NCBI GenBank assembly: GCA_001931905.2
Contig: MSJI02000229.1
Span: 1-28,060, forward strand
DNA from: Cladosporium sp. IMV 00045
Lineage: Eukaryota > Ascomycota > Dothideomycetes > Cladosporiales > Cladosporiaceae
Length of the DNA stretch: 28,060 nt
Direction of reading: 5' to 3'
Below are positions 9,127 through 19,009 of the stretch, in pieces. Every line of letters starts with the position of its first letter. Within the stretch, counting starts at the first letter, position 1. Under the pieces are notes generated by a model. It was given only the letters and a program-made list of their open reading frames with translations, was not told the DNA's origin and made no database searches. The position numbers and the translations under genes are program-made.

Positions 9127-12100
9127 TCAAGGCTGTTGCGGAGCCGGCGTGTTGTTGCCGCCTGTTCCGACCGGAGTGTTCTGTCCACTAGTAGTAGCTA
9201 CGGGTGGCACTGTCTCGGCGGCTTTCTCAACGGGCACGGGCGTTGAAGGTGCAGCGACTGGCGTTTGCGATGGCGTGGGATGGTTGCTACCTTGTTGGGA
9301 ATGGGTGGCGTTGCTGGACGGCTGTGGGGGAGGTTGATGGTGCCGTACGGGCTGAGGCGTTGGTGCAGCACTTGGAGGCTGTGATGGTTGTGTTGGCGCT
9401 TGAGGTTGCGGCTGGGGTGCAGTGACGTTGTTGGGCGGTTGAGCAAACTGCTGCTGAGGTGTTGTGGCATTGCTGGGCGGCTGTTGTTGTTGTTCTACTG
9501 ACGGTTGCGCGGGTTGGGCAACTTGCTGCTGAGGCGTGCTCACGTTGCTCGGCGGCTGCGCAGGCTGGACACTGGCCGATGGTTGAGCAAACTGCTGCTG
9601 AGGTGTCGTGACATTGCTGGGCGGCTGTGCAGTTTGATTGCTAGCCTGCGGTTGAGCAAACTGCTGTTGAGGCGTGCTCACGTTGCTCGGCGCCCGCGCG
9701 GTTTGAACACTGGCCGGCGGCTGAGATGACGGCTGCTGAGGTGTCGTGACATTGCTCGGAGGCCGCTGCTGCTGTGGCACCGCCGGCTGCGTGGGTTGAG
9801 GATTGGCCGGTGGTTGAGCATACTGCTGCTGAGGTGTAGAAACATTGCTCGGCGGCTGAGAGAACTGCTGTTGCGGCGGCGCTGGCACGTTGCCCTGAGG
9901 TTGAGTGAACTGCGGAGATTGCTGCACTGGCTGGGGCGTCGTGGCATTGCTCGGCGGCTGCACGGTCTGAACATTGGCCGGTGGTTGAGCATACTGCTGT
10001 TGAGGTGTAGAGACGTTGCTCGGCGGCTGAGAGAATTGCTGCTGCTGCTGCTGCTGCGGTGCTTGTACGTTACTCTGAGGTTGCGCAAACTGCTGAAGTT
10101 GCTGCGCTGGCTGTGGCGTTGTAGTCGTCGACACTGGTTGACTGTACGGTTGTGGCGGCGGCTGATATTGAGGTTGCTGCAGCGGCTGTGGCGTTGGCGC
10201 TGCCGATACAGGCTGGCTGTATGAATGCGGCGGCTGCTGAGGTTGCTGTTGGCCCTGAGCATGTTCAGCAGTCGGCTGCTCGGCCGGAGCAGACACAGGA
10301 GCAGACACGGGTTCTACACTCGCGGGCTGCGAGAAGTCGAAGACAGGCTGCGCAGGTTGCTCGGCGTTTGGATCGGGCGTCGAGAAATCGAAGACTGGCT
10401 CGTGCTGGTCGTTTGGTCCTGCTGGGGTCGAGAAGTCAAAGACCGGGTCTGTTGATTCCGCAGGCTGGGTTGTCGACGTGTCCATGGCGTCAGGATGGTA
10501 GTTTGATGCAGGAACCTGTTGCGGTTGCGACACTGATGGGCCTGCAGTAGCTGTGTATGCTTGAGGGGCAGAAGTCGATATACCCTGCTCGCCACCTTCG
10601 CCTTCGACCTTCATTCGCTTGGCATCAGAGCCTTCCTTTCCGGCGCTACTACCATCATCTGGCGCAGGCCGTTTGACTCCAGCCGTATTTGGGTCCGCAG
10701 CAGGCGCTGTCGCTGTCGTTGCAGGCGGTGCTGTCGTCGTAGGCGTGGCGCCAAACGTGTTCTGAGGCGCTTGCGCACCAGGCATAGACTGAGGTGCCTG
10801 CGGTGGTGCTGTCGCCGTCGGAGCGACGCCGGCCGTAGTTGAATGTGTTTGTACGCCAGCCATTGCCTGAGGTGCCTGAGATGCCTGCGGTACCTGTCCG
10901 GGCTGTCCACCAGCCATGGTCGAAGTTGCTTGAACGCCAGCTGCGGCTTGAGGTGCTTGAGGCACGTGTCCGGCTTGTGTTGCGCCATCCGTCGTCGAAG
11001 GCATTGGTGCACCAGGCGCGGCTTGAGGTGCTTGTGCTGCCTGCGGTGCCTGTCCATTTTGCGCGCCAGCCGTCGCGTTCGAGGTCGGCTGCTGAGCATT
11101 GCTTGCCGCCGGCGCCGGCGCTGAAGTCGGAGCAGACACATTATTCTGATACTTCCGCATTATCTTCTCCAAATCCGTAAAGACCCTGCGTTCCTGATCA
11201 TTCGTGAAGTTGAGTTGCGGCGTCCCGTTGCACTGGAGCTCAGAAATCCACTCGACGCACTTCTTGAACACATCCTCCTGCTCTTTGTACAGGGGCGTGT
11301 GCTGCAAGTGCGCGTAGGGGCGGAGGTGGTTGCTTCGATACGCCATGATCTCGTCGACAAGATTACTGAAGCCGGGTTGCGGATGAGGTGTTCCTGAGCC
11401 CTGGCGGTGGCCGGTGGGTGTTGTACGCGCGGGTGCGGCAGCTTGTGGTGCGCCGTTTTGTTGGTATGGCTGTTGTTGGGGCGGAGGTTGCTGTTGTTGC
11501 GGTTGTGGCTGATAAGCATATTGTGGATTGGCCGGTGGCTGTCCTCCGGCGGGGACGTATTGTTGAGGTGCTCCTGGTTGGGCATATTGCTGCTGGCCGC
11601 CTGCGCCATAAGGGGATGCATATTGCTGGCCAGGATGTCCGGGTGCTTGTTGGTATTGAGGTTGGCCGTTTTGCATGGGCTGGCCGTATGCATAAGGGTT
11701 GCCGTACTGTTGCATTCCTGGTTGAGGAGCCATACCGTTCGGCATTGGATACGGCATAGGCGGCCTCTGGACGGGTGGAGGTGTAGGCTTTCGCTTCTTT
11801 TCCTTGTCGAACGGGATATCCTGATTGATAGCCCATAGCCAACCCTTACCCTGTTTGGTGACCTGTTGAAAACGGTCGTGTTGCTTGAGGTTGTGACGAA
11901 CACTGCTCTGCCAGCCATGACCGTCGACGCCATACTTGTAGTAGGGATACTTCTTGCAAATTTTGTCGTAGATCTGCTGCAACTCAAGACCTTCCGGAGG
12001 TCCTTCTGACAAAATCTCGTCCAAAGTGGTGTAGTAAGTATGATTAGGCTTCTTGAGCTCCTCCTCGGTGCACTCCTCCTTCGACTTCATCGGAGAAGGC

Positions 12101-14460
12101 GATCGATACGTGCGCTGTCGCTTGGGCGACCCCTTCGCTTCAGCGTCGGCAGACATGAAGTCGCCTTCACGCAACGTTGGATGAATAGGCGTAGGCACCG
12201 CAGGGACATATGTAGCGCTGGAGCTGGGTTCCTGCGAGACCTCAATACTCTGCATGATGGGAAAGTTCTGTGCCATTGGTGGCGGTGCTTCTCCCCTAGC
12301 GGCAGCTTTCGCAGCAGCTTCCTTTGCCTTGTTCTCTGTTCGCACAATTCGAACAAGCTCGTCAAGTGGTGGTACTGGAATGCCTTGCTTCTCGAACTCC
12401 TTCTGCTTCCTGCGAATGATACCCATGTCACGTTTTGAGATGAGACCGTTCTTCGGCGGACGGCCCGGTCCCTTTCGTTTCTCGGGAAGTTGATCCATCG
12501 GTACTTCGCTAAGCATTGATCCAGGCTCAAAGGCGACCGGCTCAGGAGGCGGTTGTTGCGGTGTGTAGTATCCACCAGGAGTGGCTGATGCTGGAGTTTC
12601 CGAGAGTGCAGGTTCGTAGTGGCCCATTGAGTGCTGTTGCTGCTGTTGTTGCTGCTGCTGTGTCTGTGCCTGTACGTGCGCTTGCACTTGTGCCAATCCA
12701 TGGTCTTGTTCTTGTTCCGCCACTTGAGCCGGCGTTGGAGGTGGAGGGAGATGCAGCTGCATTGGTTGCTTGGGGGTCTCTTTCTTTTCTTCGACGACCT
12801 CTGGCTGTGGCTGAGGTTCAGATCCAGCAGCGACCGTTTTCTTCGCCGGTCTCTTGCCCTTCCCACCCTTTTCGCCCTTGTCCGCCTTCTCAGCTTTCTC
12901 GGCCTTGTCAGCCTTATTCGGGGTGACTGGTGGTGGTTTCGTTGGCGAAGGTTCGGAATTCTTGCGCTTCTTGAGGCTGAGGATCACCGGCTTCTTGCCA
13001 GCCTTGGCCTTCTCCTCCTTCTTTTGTTTCTTGAGTTTCTTGTCCTTGATCGACTGGAGAGGTGCATCGTCCTCGTCGCTAGAATCGGATTCGCTTCTCT
13101 CACCGGCGACAGGACGCAGAGGGCTGCTGGGCGCATCGCTCAGTTCGCTATCACTATCGAAGGTTGAGACGACTTTGTTCCGTTGAGGAAGTCGGAACTG
13201 GACTCGTAGCGAAGCAACAATGATTTCCGTCAAGTGAGTTAAGACCGCAACCTCATCTCGGGCCAAAAGCTTCGGTTCGCAGTCCTCCCAACTGTCAGCG
13301 CCTTCTACTTCAACGAAGTAATGTTCATTCTTCACGTATGCGCTTCTCCCAAGAATCTTCATTTCCCACCGCGAGTTCTGGCCGTTGTACTCGATGTGCA
13401 AGTGTTCTCTTGAGATCAATTTGATATCGGCGGGATTATTCGGATGCACTGGAAGGAAGACGGGTTTTTGCACATCTTCATTGTCGTCGTCGGGGCCGGG
13501 AGAAAGATCGTATCGGAACGTGTGGAGATTCTGGGGTGCGACGGATGTGGTTGAAGAAGATTGGCCGGAGAATAAAAGGTTCCTCCGCCTCTTGTTCTTC
13601 TTTCGCCTGCGATTCTCTTCTTCGGGTAGACCAACAATGCCGCCTTGTTCACTGTAGGCGCTTGCAAGTCCACGAGCAGGTCGTCCTTCCATGGAGCTCC
13701 CAATAGGTGAAGGCTCCTCTCCATGCGCAGAAGGCTGACTAGGCTCTTGCTGATACTGATGAAGTGCTTCTTGGGCCTCGAACTCCTTGGCTTGTCGGCT
13801 GCCTTCTTTCAGTTTCCTCTTGGCTAGCTTCTGCTCTTGTTGATATCTTTTCGCAAATTTGTCGTCACGACCGAGAATGATCTGGGTGCTGGTGACAAGA
13901 AACTCTCCGTCCTGGAAGCTTAGCTGCGCAAATCCGTTCATCTGAGCGACGTCCGGCTTCTCGGGTTCACCGTCAGGGTCGAATTCAGAGACAGCTTGCG
14001 ATACTTCGGGTTCAGGTGCCGGTTGGGAAATATCCTCGTCGAAGACGAATTGTTCTGGCTCCTGCGATGGACGCACGCTTTCGATATGGTTGGTGTCCAT
14101 GCTTGCGTCGAAAGGTACAGGTGGTGGTACCGTAGCCGCAACATCTGGCAGATCATGGTTCGTGGTGTAGAAGTCTTCTGGGGCGATAGTTGGTTGATCG
14201 CGGTCTTCAGTGCCAGCCGCGGCAGTAAAGTCAACACTTTGTCGCACGTTGCTGGACTGGAATGGGTTCGCCACGAAGGTGTCGTTGAAGGGCGATTGTA
14301 AAAGATTGTTGTCTTGTGTTGATGTGCCGGCCTCGTCCAGACCTAGCCAGGCCATGTTGTCGAACTCTACTTTTGTGCCGACATCATTCTGGCTTAATGG
14401 CTGAGGTACTGGGGTTGGAGTAGCCAGCACGGCATGCGCGCCAGCTCCGCTGCTTTCCAT
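9127..14460 (-). CDS. FHL1: Fhl1-like transcription factor with FHA and forkhead domains
   Basis: One intronless frame encodes 1777 residues. In order: an acidic N-terminus; a split FHA domain at about 190-425 (FQDGEFLVTSTQIILGRDDKF, then after an insertion ISREHLHIEYNGQ and RSAYVKNEHYFVEV); a Lys-rich stretch near 475-545; polyQ near 600; an AT-hook-like KRKGPGRPPKNG near 660; a forkhead domain at about 800-880 (HTYYTTLDEIL...YYKYGVDGHGWQSSVRHNLKQHDRFQQV). A conserved-looking helical module follows at about 1033-1103 (FSNLVDEIMAYRSNHLRPY...WISELQ). The rest is Gln/Pro/Ser-rich and repetitive. FHA before forkhead is the Fhl1 architecture; in yeast Fhl1 sits at ribosomal protein gene promoters with Ifh1. 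The role here is inferred from that family. The start is the first ATG. It is much longer than yeast Fhl1 (about 940 residues), mostly because of the tail. Confidence 0.9.
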   Translation of the reverse strand: MESSGAGAHAVLATPTPVPQPLSQNDVGTKVEFDNMAWLGLDEAGTSTQDNNLLQSPFNDTFVANPFQSSNVRQSVDFTAAAGTEDRDQPTIAPEDFYTTNHDLPDVAATVPPPVPFDASMDTNHIESVRPSQEPEQFVFDEDISQPAPEPEVSQAVSEFDPDGEPEKPDVAQMNGFAQLSFQDGEFLVTSTQIILGRDDKFAKRYQQEQKLAKRKLKEGSRQAKEFEAQEALHQYQQEPSQPSAHGEEPSPIGSSMEGRPARGLASAYSEQGGIVGLPEEENRRRKKNKRRRNLLFSGQSSSTTSVAPQNLHTFRYDLSPGPDDDNEDVQKPVFLPVHPNNPADIKLISREHLHIEYNGQNSRWEMKILGRSAYVKNEHYFVEVEGADSWEDCEPKLLARDEVAVLTHLTEIIVASLRVQFRLPQRNKVVSTFDSDSELSDAPSSPLRPVAGERSESDSSDEDDAPLQSIKDKKLKKQKKEEKAKAGKKPVILSLKKRKNSEPSPTKPPPVTPNKADKAEKAEKADKGEKGGKGKRPAKKTVAAGSEPQPQPEVVEEKKETPKQPMQLHLPPPPTPAQVAEQEQDHGLAQVQAHVQAQTQQQQQQQQQHSMGHYEPALSETPASATPGGYYTPQQPPPEPVAFEPGSMLSEVPMDQLPEKRKGPGRPPKNGLISKRDMGIIRRKQKEFEKQGIPVPPLDELVRIVRTENKAKEAAAKAAARGEAPPPMAQNFPIMQSIEVSQEPSSSATYVPAVPTPIHPTLREGDFMSADAEAKGSPKRQRTYRSPSPMKSKEECTEEELKKPNHTYYTTLDEILSEGPPEGLELQQIYDKICKKYPYYKYGVDGHGWQSSVRHNLKQHDRFQQVTKQGKGWLWAINQDIPFDKEKKRKPTPPPVQRPPMPYPMPNGMAPQPGMQQYGNPYAYGQPMQNGQPQYQQAPGHPGQQYASPYGAGGQQQYAQPGAPQQYVPAGGQPPANPQYAYQPQPQQQQPPPQQQPYQQNGAPQAAAPARTTPTGHRQGSGTPHPQPGFSNLVDEIMAYRSNHLRPYAHLQHTPLYKEQEDVFKKCVEWISELQCNGTPQLNFTNDQERRVFTDLEKIMRKYQNNVSAPTSAPAPAASNAQQPTSNATAGAQNGQAPQAAQAPQAAPGAPMPSTTDGATQAGHVPQAPQAAAGVQATSTMAGGQPGQVPQASQAPQAMAGVQTHSTTAGVAPTATAPPQAPQSMPGAQAPQNTFGATPTTTAPPATTATAPAADPNTAGVKRPAPDDGSSAGKEGSDAKRMKVEGEGGEQGISTSAPQAYTATAGPSVSQPQQVPASNYHPDAMDTSTTQPAESTDPVFDFSTPAGPNDQHEPVFDFSTPDPNAEQPAQPVFDFSQPASVEPVSAPVSAPAEQPTAEHAQGQQQPQQPPHSYSQPVSAAPTPQPLQQPQYQPPPQPYSQPVSTTTTPQPAQQLQQFAQPQSNVQAPQQQQQQQFSQPPSNVSTPQQQYAQPPANVQTVQPPSNATTPQPVQQSPQFTQPQGNVPAPPQQQFSQPPSNVSTPQQQYAQPPANPQPTQPAVPQQQRPPSNVTTPQQPSSQPPASVQTARAPSNVSTPQQQFAQPQASNQTAQPPSNVTTPQQQFAQPSASVQPAQPPSNVSTPQQQVAQPAQPSVEQQQQPPSNATTPQQQFAQPPNNVTAPQPQPQAPTQPSQPPSAAPTPQPVRHHQPPPQPSSNATHSQQGSNHPTPSQTPVAAPSTPVPVEKAAETVPPVATTSGQNTPVGTGGNNTPAPQQP
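9430..10135 (-). repeat. Coding minisatellite, Q/P-rich repeats of the Fhl1-like protein
   Basis: Within the 3' third of the forkhead gene a degenerate unit recurs about ten times. In protein it is close to PPSNVSTPQQQFAQPxASVQ, about 23-25 residues (for example 69 bp between the copies beginning near 9582 and 9651). Variants change S/N, V/A and F/Y. The array keeps frame throughout, so it is expressed as a low-complexity, probably disordered, tail. A trinucleotide CAG-type run at about 10035-10056 sits inside it. Confidence 0.85.
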
Positions 14461-15377
14461 CTCTCGTGGTGGAGACTGCGGACTGGCTTCATTGCTTAGG
14501 TATTGTGTCTTGGGCGTGGTTCGTTCGCTGCTTCCTCTGTCGCGGAAACAGCTGCAGGTCGTCGGCTGGCTTGCGATGGGCTCGGCGATCGCGACGACGG
14601 GCGCGATGGGTGTGGATTGGCAGTATGTGGATGCGATTGGCGAGAGTGCCCGTCGAGGGGGAGGCGAAGGCGGCGCGAGCAGAGAAGGTGTTGTATCTGG
14701 CGCAAATGGCGAGAGAGAGCGAGAGCGAGAAGTGGTCGAAGGACTTCTGGCTAAGGTTTGCCTCTGCTGGGTCAGGCAAGCCAGAGACTAGCGAGCGAGC
14801 GAGTGGAGCGTTGAAGGCAAAAGAACTCCAGCCAGCCAGCAGCAAGTCCAGCAAGCGGATCTCTGAATCGCGCGCGGCTTTACCGAGAATTTTCACCGCC
14901 TATTGTACTAGAGTGGACTCTAATCCATCATCTCACCCACTGGCCAACCTAATAAAATCGGAGGCACCCCGCCGCGAACCGACTTGATGGAGTCTGGTGT
15001 GCAGTGAGATATGATGAGATCGTCTGGTCTGCTCGACTCCTCTCTCATTCACGAGCAAGGGCCAGGGCAGCGGTCTGTTGCACCGGCAGTAGTAGTAAGC
15101 CGAATAAAAAAAGTTGTCAAGTCCCGTTTTGTACCTATAGCCTGTACATCTATCATCGCAGCCAATCATGTTGCCATCATCTCTCATGGTCATGGTCCAA
15201 GCTTCATCAGATCTGATGCCGAACCGATGGGACTTCGCCGTGAGAGAAGGATGGGCTTGTGACGAGCAGCCAAACATCTTGATTAAACACAGCCAAAACG
15301 AGGAACTGGGAAATAAGGCAATCGAGACCAACGAGTTGACTGGAACTTGATGGCACATTAAATCGAACATCATCAAA
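14461..15377. promoter_or_regulatory. Divergent promoter region between the FHL1-like gene and the 2OG oxygenase gene
   Basis: 917 bp lie between the two start codons. A GAGA/GCGA-rich stretch (about 14706-14745) and GAGCGAGCGAG near 14790 suggest a long 5' UTR for the regulatory gene on the minus strand. Overlapping ORFs in several frames here (up to 173 residues) are of simple, Arg/Ser-rich composition and look like shadows of GC-rich leader sequence. No gene is supported. Confidence 0.5.
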
Positions 15378-16222
15378 ATGCCACCAAAATCCAAACCCAA
15401 CAAGCAAACCCCCAAATCAAAACCTCCCCCATCAACCCAGCAGCACCAACACCCACCACCCAACTGGCCACCCCTCACACCCCTCATCCCCTCCTCCTCC
15501 CTAACCCTCGAGACTCTCCTCCCGGACCAAATCCTCACGATCTCCAACCTCTGGACCTCCACCCTCTGCGCCAAATACGTCTCCTTCCTGCGCTCCCTGC
15601 CCCTCGCAACCACGCCCGGCATCCCCAAGAAAGGCGACGCCGTCCGCGTCAACGACCGTTTCCAGATCGAAGATGCGGGTTTCGCGGAGAGGTTGTGGGC
15701 GGAGACGGGGTTGAAGGTTTTGGTCTTGGGAGTGGAAGACGCCGACGAGAGGGCGAGGTTGTGGGGTGGCGAGGTTTTGGGGCTCAATTCGAATATTCGC
15801 ATTTACCGCTATTCCAAGGGGCAGTTTTTCGATCAGCATTGTGAGTTTTTGGCTGGTGTTTCAAAAATTGGAAATTTTTTCGTCTTGTGATTGCATGTAG
15901 CTAACATTTTAACGCAGACGACGACTCGAACAATATCTCTTTCTCCTCCCCGTCATCGCCACAGCCGGTTTCGGCGAAGACGACGTGGACGCTGTTGCTC
16001 TATCTTACCTCGCCTGCTACCGGTTGCAAGGGCGGCGAGACGGTCTTCTATCCCGACCGGACGAGCAAACGTGAGGCACCGCCTCCGCCCGTCGTGGCGG
16101 ATCTGGAGGTGGGAATGGCGCTGCTGCATCGTCACGGGAGGGACTGTCTGCTCCATGAGGGGAGGGAAGTGACGGAGGGTGAGAAGTGGGTTATCAGAAG
16201 CGATCTTTGCGTGAGGCGATGA
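15378..16222 (+). CDS. 2-oxoglutarate/Fe(II)-dependent oxygenase, prolyl 4-hydroxylase-like
   Basis: Two exons, 15378-15840 and 15918-16222, encode 255 residues; the intron has GTGAGT, a CTAAC at 15901 and acceptor CGCAG. The catalytic core is intact across the splice: RIYRYSKGQFFDQH-YDD supplies the iron ligands His154 and Asp156; LLLYLT...CKGGETVFYP is the double-stranded beta-helix core; LLHEGREVTEGEKWVIRSDL supplies distal His234 and the 2-oxoglutarate-binding Lys244. The first 45 residues are Pro/Gln/Lys-rich and probably disordered. There is no signal peptide, so an endoplasmic reticulum collagen-type role is unlikely; a cytosolic or nuclear protein target is inferred. The substrate is unknown. 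It ends 61 bp from the stop of the histidine phosphatase gene on the other strand. Confidence 0.88.
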
Positions 16223-16283
16223 GCATGTAATGAAATGAAAAACCAAAATGACGCAGTCTATTCAGTATCCCTTTTATCGTCTC

Positions 16284-17393
16284 TCACGATACCTTCGTCG
16301 CCTTCAACAGCACAGGCACCATCCCACCCGTCCCCAGCCTAAACTCCCTATGCCCCACGACCCTCATCAAACTCGCAATCGCGCCCGAATGGCTAGTCAA
16401 GCTGATCACACTCTTCCCCCTCCCCTCACCCTCCATAACCTCATCCAAAAACTCCTGCGTCCTCACATCGTGTTCCGCGTGCGTCTCGCGATGATCCGCT
16501 CGCCACAGCAAATCCTCCTCACTAAGCCCCTCCTCAATCGGCCACTGCGGGTACGCGGCGTGAATTACGCTCTTCGAACTGCGGCGGTCGCACGTATGCT
16601 CGCCCATGACCTCGCGCGCCAATTCCTTAATCGTCGGCTTGAACGCAGACAATCCCAAACCCTTCCACTCAAGCTCAGCAGTCCGCAAACACCGCATCAA
16701 AGGACTCGCAACCCAAGCGTCCGGCACGGGCATTTTCTCCACCTCGAACTGCCTCGCGAAGAACTCGCCGGCGTCTCTCGCCTGCTGCTCGCCGACCGCC
16801 GTGAGGTGCGCGTCCACCCAGTACAGCGTGCCGTCGCCGTCCAGTTTGCTCCAGTAGTCGTCCCAGGCTTGCGTGCCGTAGAGGGCTTCGGCGACGTTGT
16901 GCTCGCCTTCGCCGTGGCGGGCGAGGTAGAGGAGTTTGTAGGTCGTGGCGGGCGGGGCGGTGGCGATGAGGTGCTGCAGGTGGGCGGTGAAGAGTTGCCA
17001 TTGGGTTTGGGTGGGGTCTGCTGAGACTTCTGGATAGGACCGGGGGACGAGGCCGAAGTTGTGTTTTGTCTGTGAAGTTGTTAGGGGGGTTGTGAAGAGA
17101 GATGGGTTTGGTGGGGTTGGAATACGTAGTCGAATGTGAAGGGGTCTGTCTTGGGGTCGTCTTGCATGAAGTAGCCTGTTACGGCTTCATATTGGTATTT
17201 GCGCCTGATGCTGCCCATGATCTTTGTGTTGCTCTTGAATTCGCCTCCAAAGAGCCAGTATCCAAAGATTACACCGCAAATGAAAGAGAGGCTGTCGAAC
17301 TGATGGTTAGAACGAATAGATCACGACTTCGAAATATGGCAGGACTGACATGACCAGAATCCCTTTGCGCACTGTTGTCTGCTGACTAGGCAT
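16284..17393 (-). CDS. Histidine phosphatase (phosphoglycerate mutase-like, Pmu1 type) with possible N-terminal membrane anchor
   Basis: Best model: exons 17350-17393, 17126-17291 and 16284-17069, giving 331 residues. The catalytic motif ARHGEGEHN (His122) is in the third exon, and the second catalytic His is in LTSHSGAI. Family blocks YEAVTGYFMQDDPKTDP and FDYTKHNFGLVPRSYP join across the 56-nt second intron (17070-17125, CTAAC branch point, CACAG acceptor). The first intron (17292-17349, donor GTCAGT, CTAAC branch) yields an N-terminus with a hydrophobic run VILSFICGVIFGYWLF, a likely signal anchor. If transcription starts inside, Met40 (ATG at 17218) would give a soluble 292-residue enzyme, closer to yeast Pmu1. 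Alternative splice sites 5 and 8 nt away also keep frame. The substrate is unknown; the family includes phosphomutase-like and phosphatase members. Confidence 0.85.
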
Positions 17394-17635
17394 GCTCTGA
17401 GGGAAGTGATCGTAGGTGTGTCAAATGCTGGAGTCGTCGATATCCCCGTTCGACTGCCTTACCTCCTAGTGGTCGCTGAGGTCGGCACAAGTGGAGTCTG
17501 CGGTACAACACAGAACGGACTGAGAAAAACGCCGAGCATCATCGACTTCACCTCCAACTGCGAACTTAAGCCATCCATTGGTGCGCATTCAAATAACGCG
17601 ACAACACGCAGTCTTCAAAAACACCACCCGCCAAA
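17394..17635. promoter_or_regulatory. Divergent promoter between the histidine phosphatase and BCAS2/SPF27 genes
   Basis: 242 bp separate the two outward start codons. No coding sequence or specific factor site was recognised. If the phosphatase starts at its inner ATG (17218), the region grows to about 420 bp. Confidence 0.45.
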
Positions 17636-18259
17636 ATGCCTTTAATCCAAAGCCAAACAGACAACCTCCCCTACATCGACCCAGCACCATCAGCCGAAGC
17701 TCTCGCCGCCGCAAACGCCCTCATCGAAGCAGAGCTAGCACCAGAATCACCAACATCAATCCACGCCTCCATCCCAACCTTCCGCGAACCTCAATTCTCC
17801 TCCCTCGTGGACATCGAGCATGCATTCCTCGCAGAAGGCAAACCACGCGAGACAGGCGTCGATCTGAGCCGATACGAAGCCCTCGACGCCCCAGAAGCCG
17901 GCAGCGACATCGCACTCTGGCGCGAAACCTTGCAAAAAGCCTACGCCTCGGCCGAGTACCTGCGCGGGAGAGAGACGAATCTGGCACTCCTGGAGACGTA
18001 TGGTAAGAATGCGTGGCTGGTTGGAAATAGTCAGTTGGAGGGGATGTTGAAGGGTTTGGAAGCGGAGATTGAGGCGGCGAGGATTGAGTTGGAGGGCGTT
18101 GAGAGGGAGCGGAGAGAGAAGCAGGCGAGCGTGCAGGGAGAGGTTGAGGGGCTGGAGAGGAGTTGGAGGGAAGGTGTTGGGAAGTTGATTGAGGTTCTCG
18201 CTGCGGCTGAGGGTGTGAAGGGCGAGATTTTGGAGAGGAGGAGGATGGGCGCAAGCTGA
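17636..18259 (+). CDS. Pre-mRNA splicing factor, BCAS2/SPF27 family (Cwf7-like)
   Basis: A single exon encodes 207 residues, the usual size for SPF27. It begins with the family signature NLPYIDPAPS, has the central SRYEALDAPEAGSDIALWRETLQKAYASAEYLRGRETNLALLE block in pieces typical of BCAS2, then ENAWLVGN-like YGKNAWLVGNSQLE, and ends with a long charged coiled coil (about 125-205, EAEIEAARIELEGVERERREKQ). SPF27 is a core subunit of the Prp19 complex (NineTeen complex) in the spliceosome, in the nucleus. No introns are seen. The start has an A at -3 and the next upstream frame is closed. Identification is secure. Confidence 0.93.
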   Translation: MPLIQSQTDNLPYIDPAPSAEALAAANALIEAELAPESPTSIHASIPTFREPQFSSLVDIEHAFLAEGKPRETGVDLSRYEALDAPEAGSDIALWRETLQKAYASAEYLRGRETNLALLETYGKNAWLVGNSQLEGMLKGLEAEIEAARIELEGVERERREKQASVQGEVEGLERSWREGVGKLIEVLAAAEGVKGEILERRRMGAS

Positions 18260-19009
18260 AATACCTCCGCGAGATTTTGCGAGCTTTGAGAGATCTTCTG
18301 TGGATTCTACACCGCGGAAGAGTCGCCATGTCGACCAGAACGGCCTTCTAAGCGAAGGGACATCTGGTGCGAGACCCTGAGGACTGGTCAATTTCGATTC
18401 GAATGAACAAGGGGCCTGGATCCCCTTGCACACGCATGATAGATACCTCCGCTTCAAACCGGCTGAGACACGCGCCTTGAAGACCGCGATGCCATCTCGT
18501 GGTCCCCAATCAACTCGGCACAAGGCACGAAGAACGTACCATCCGACCACGAGGTATATGCCCCTTGGCTGAGAACAGAATCGAAGGGACGAACAGCAAA
18601 CATCTTGCTAGCACAGGAACACTCGGTTCATTATATACTGGGCGTCTGATAAGTATACATACAGAGAATGGCAACACCGGGCTGGCACACCTGCTCCGGC
18701 CTTGTGCATCATGTGAACATTCCGACTTGATGATGCGTTGTCCTCCAGCGTGCTCTTCTGACGATTGCCGAGCGGCGCAGCCACCTGATCTTTCTAAGCA
18801 CATGTATAGGCCCCATCACGTTCTCGCCCTGTACGGAATGATCACAGCACATTCTACAACCTGCTATTGCAACCGTGCCACTCTACACAATCTTCTGTCA
18901 GGTTGTTTGTCCTCGACACAATAATAATCCACGACATTGACCCTAACAATACCAGAAAGCCTAGTCCTAGACAATATCTTCTCAGCCGAAATACTAGATC
19001 CATCCCGCC
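18260..19009. other. Intergenic region, probable promoter of the downstream gene
   Basis: 750 bp between two forward genes. Short ORFs on both strands (for example 18499-18924 forward and 18510-18803 reverse) have no recognisable domain and no coding-type composition. No repeat, tRNA or other RNA gene was recognised. Confidence 0.5.

Noticed and set aside
14466..14987. 173-codon forward ORF next to the FHL1-like start
   Set aside because: Lies in the divergent promoter, simple Arg/Ser/Trp composition, several competing overlapping ORFs in other frames; more likely a 5' leader shadow.
14933..15802. 289-codon reverse ORF overlapping the oxygenase
   Set aside because: Antisense to the intact oxygenase first exon, whose catalytic motifs identify the real gene.
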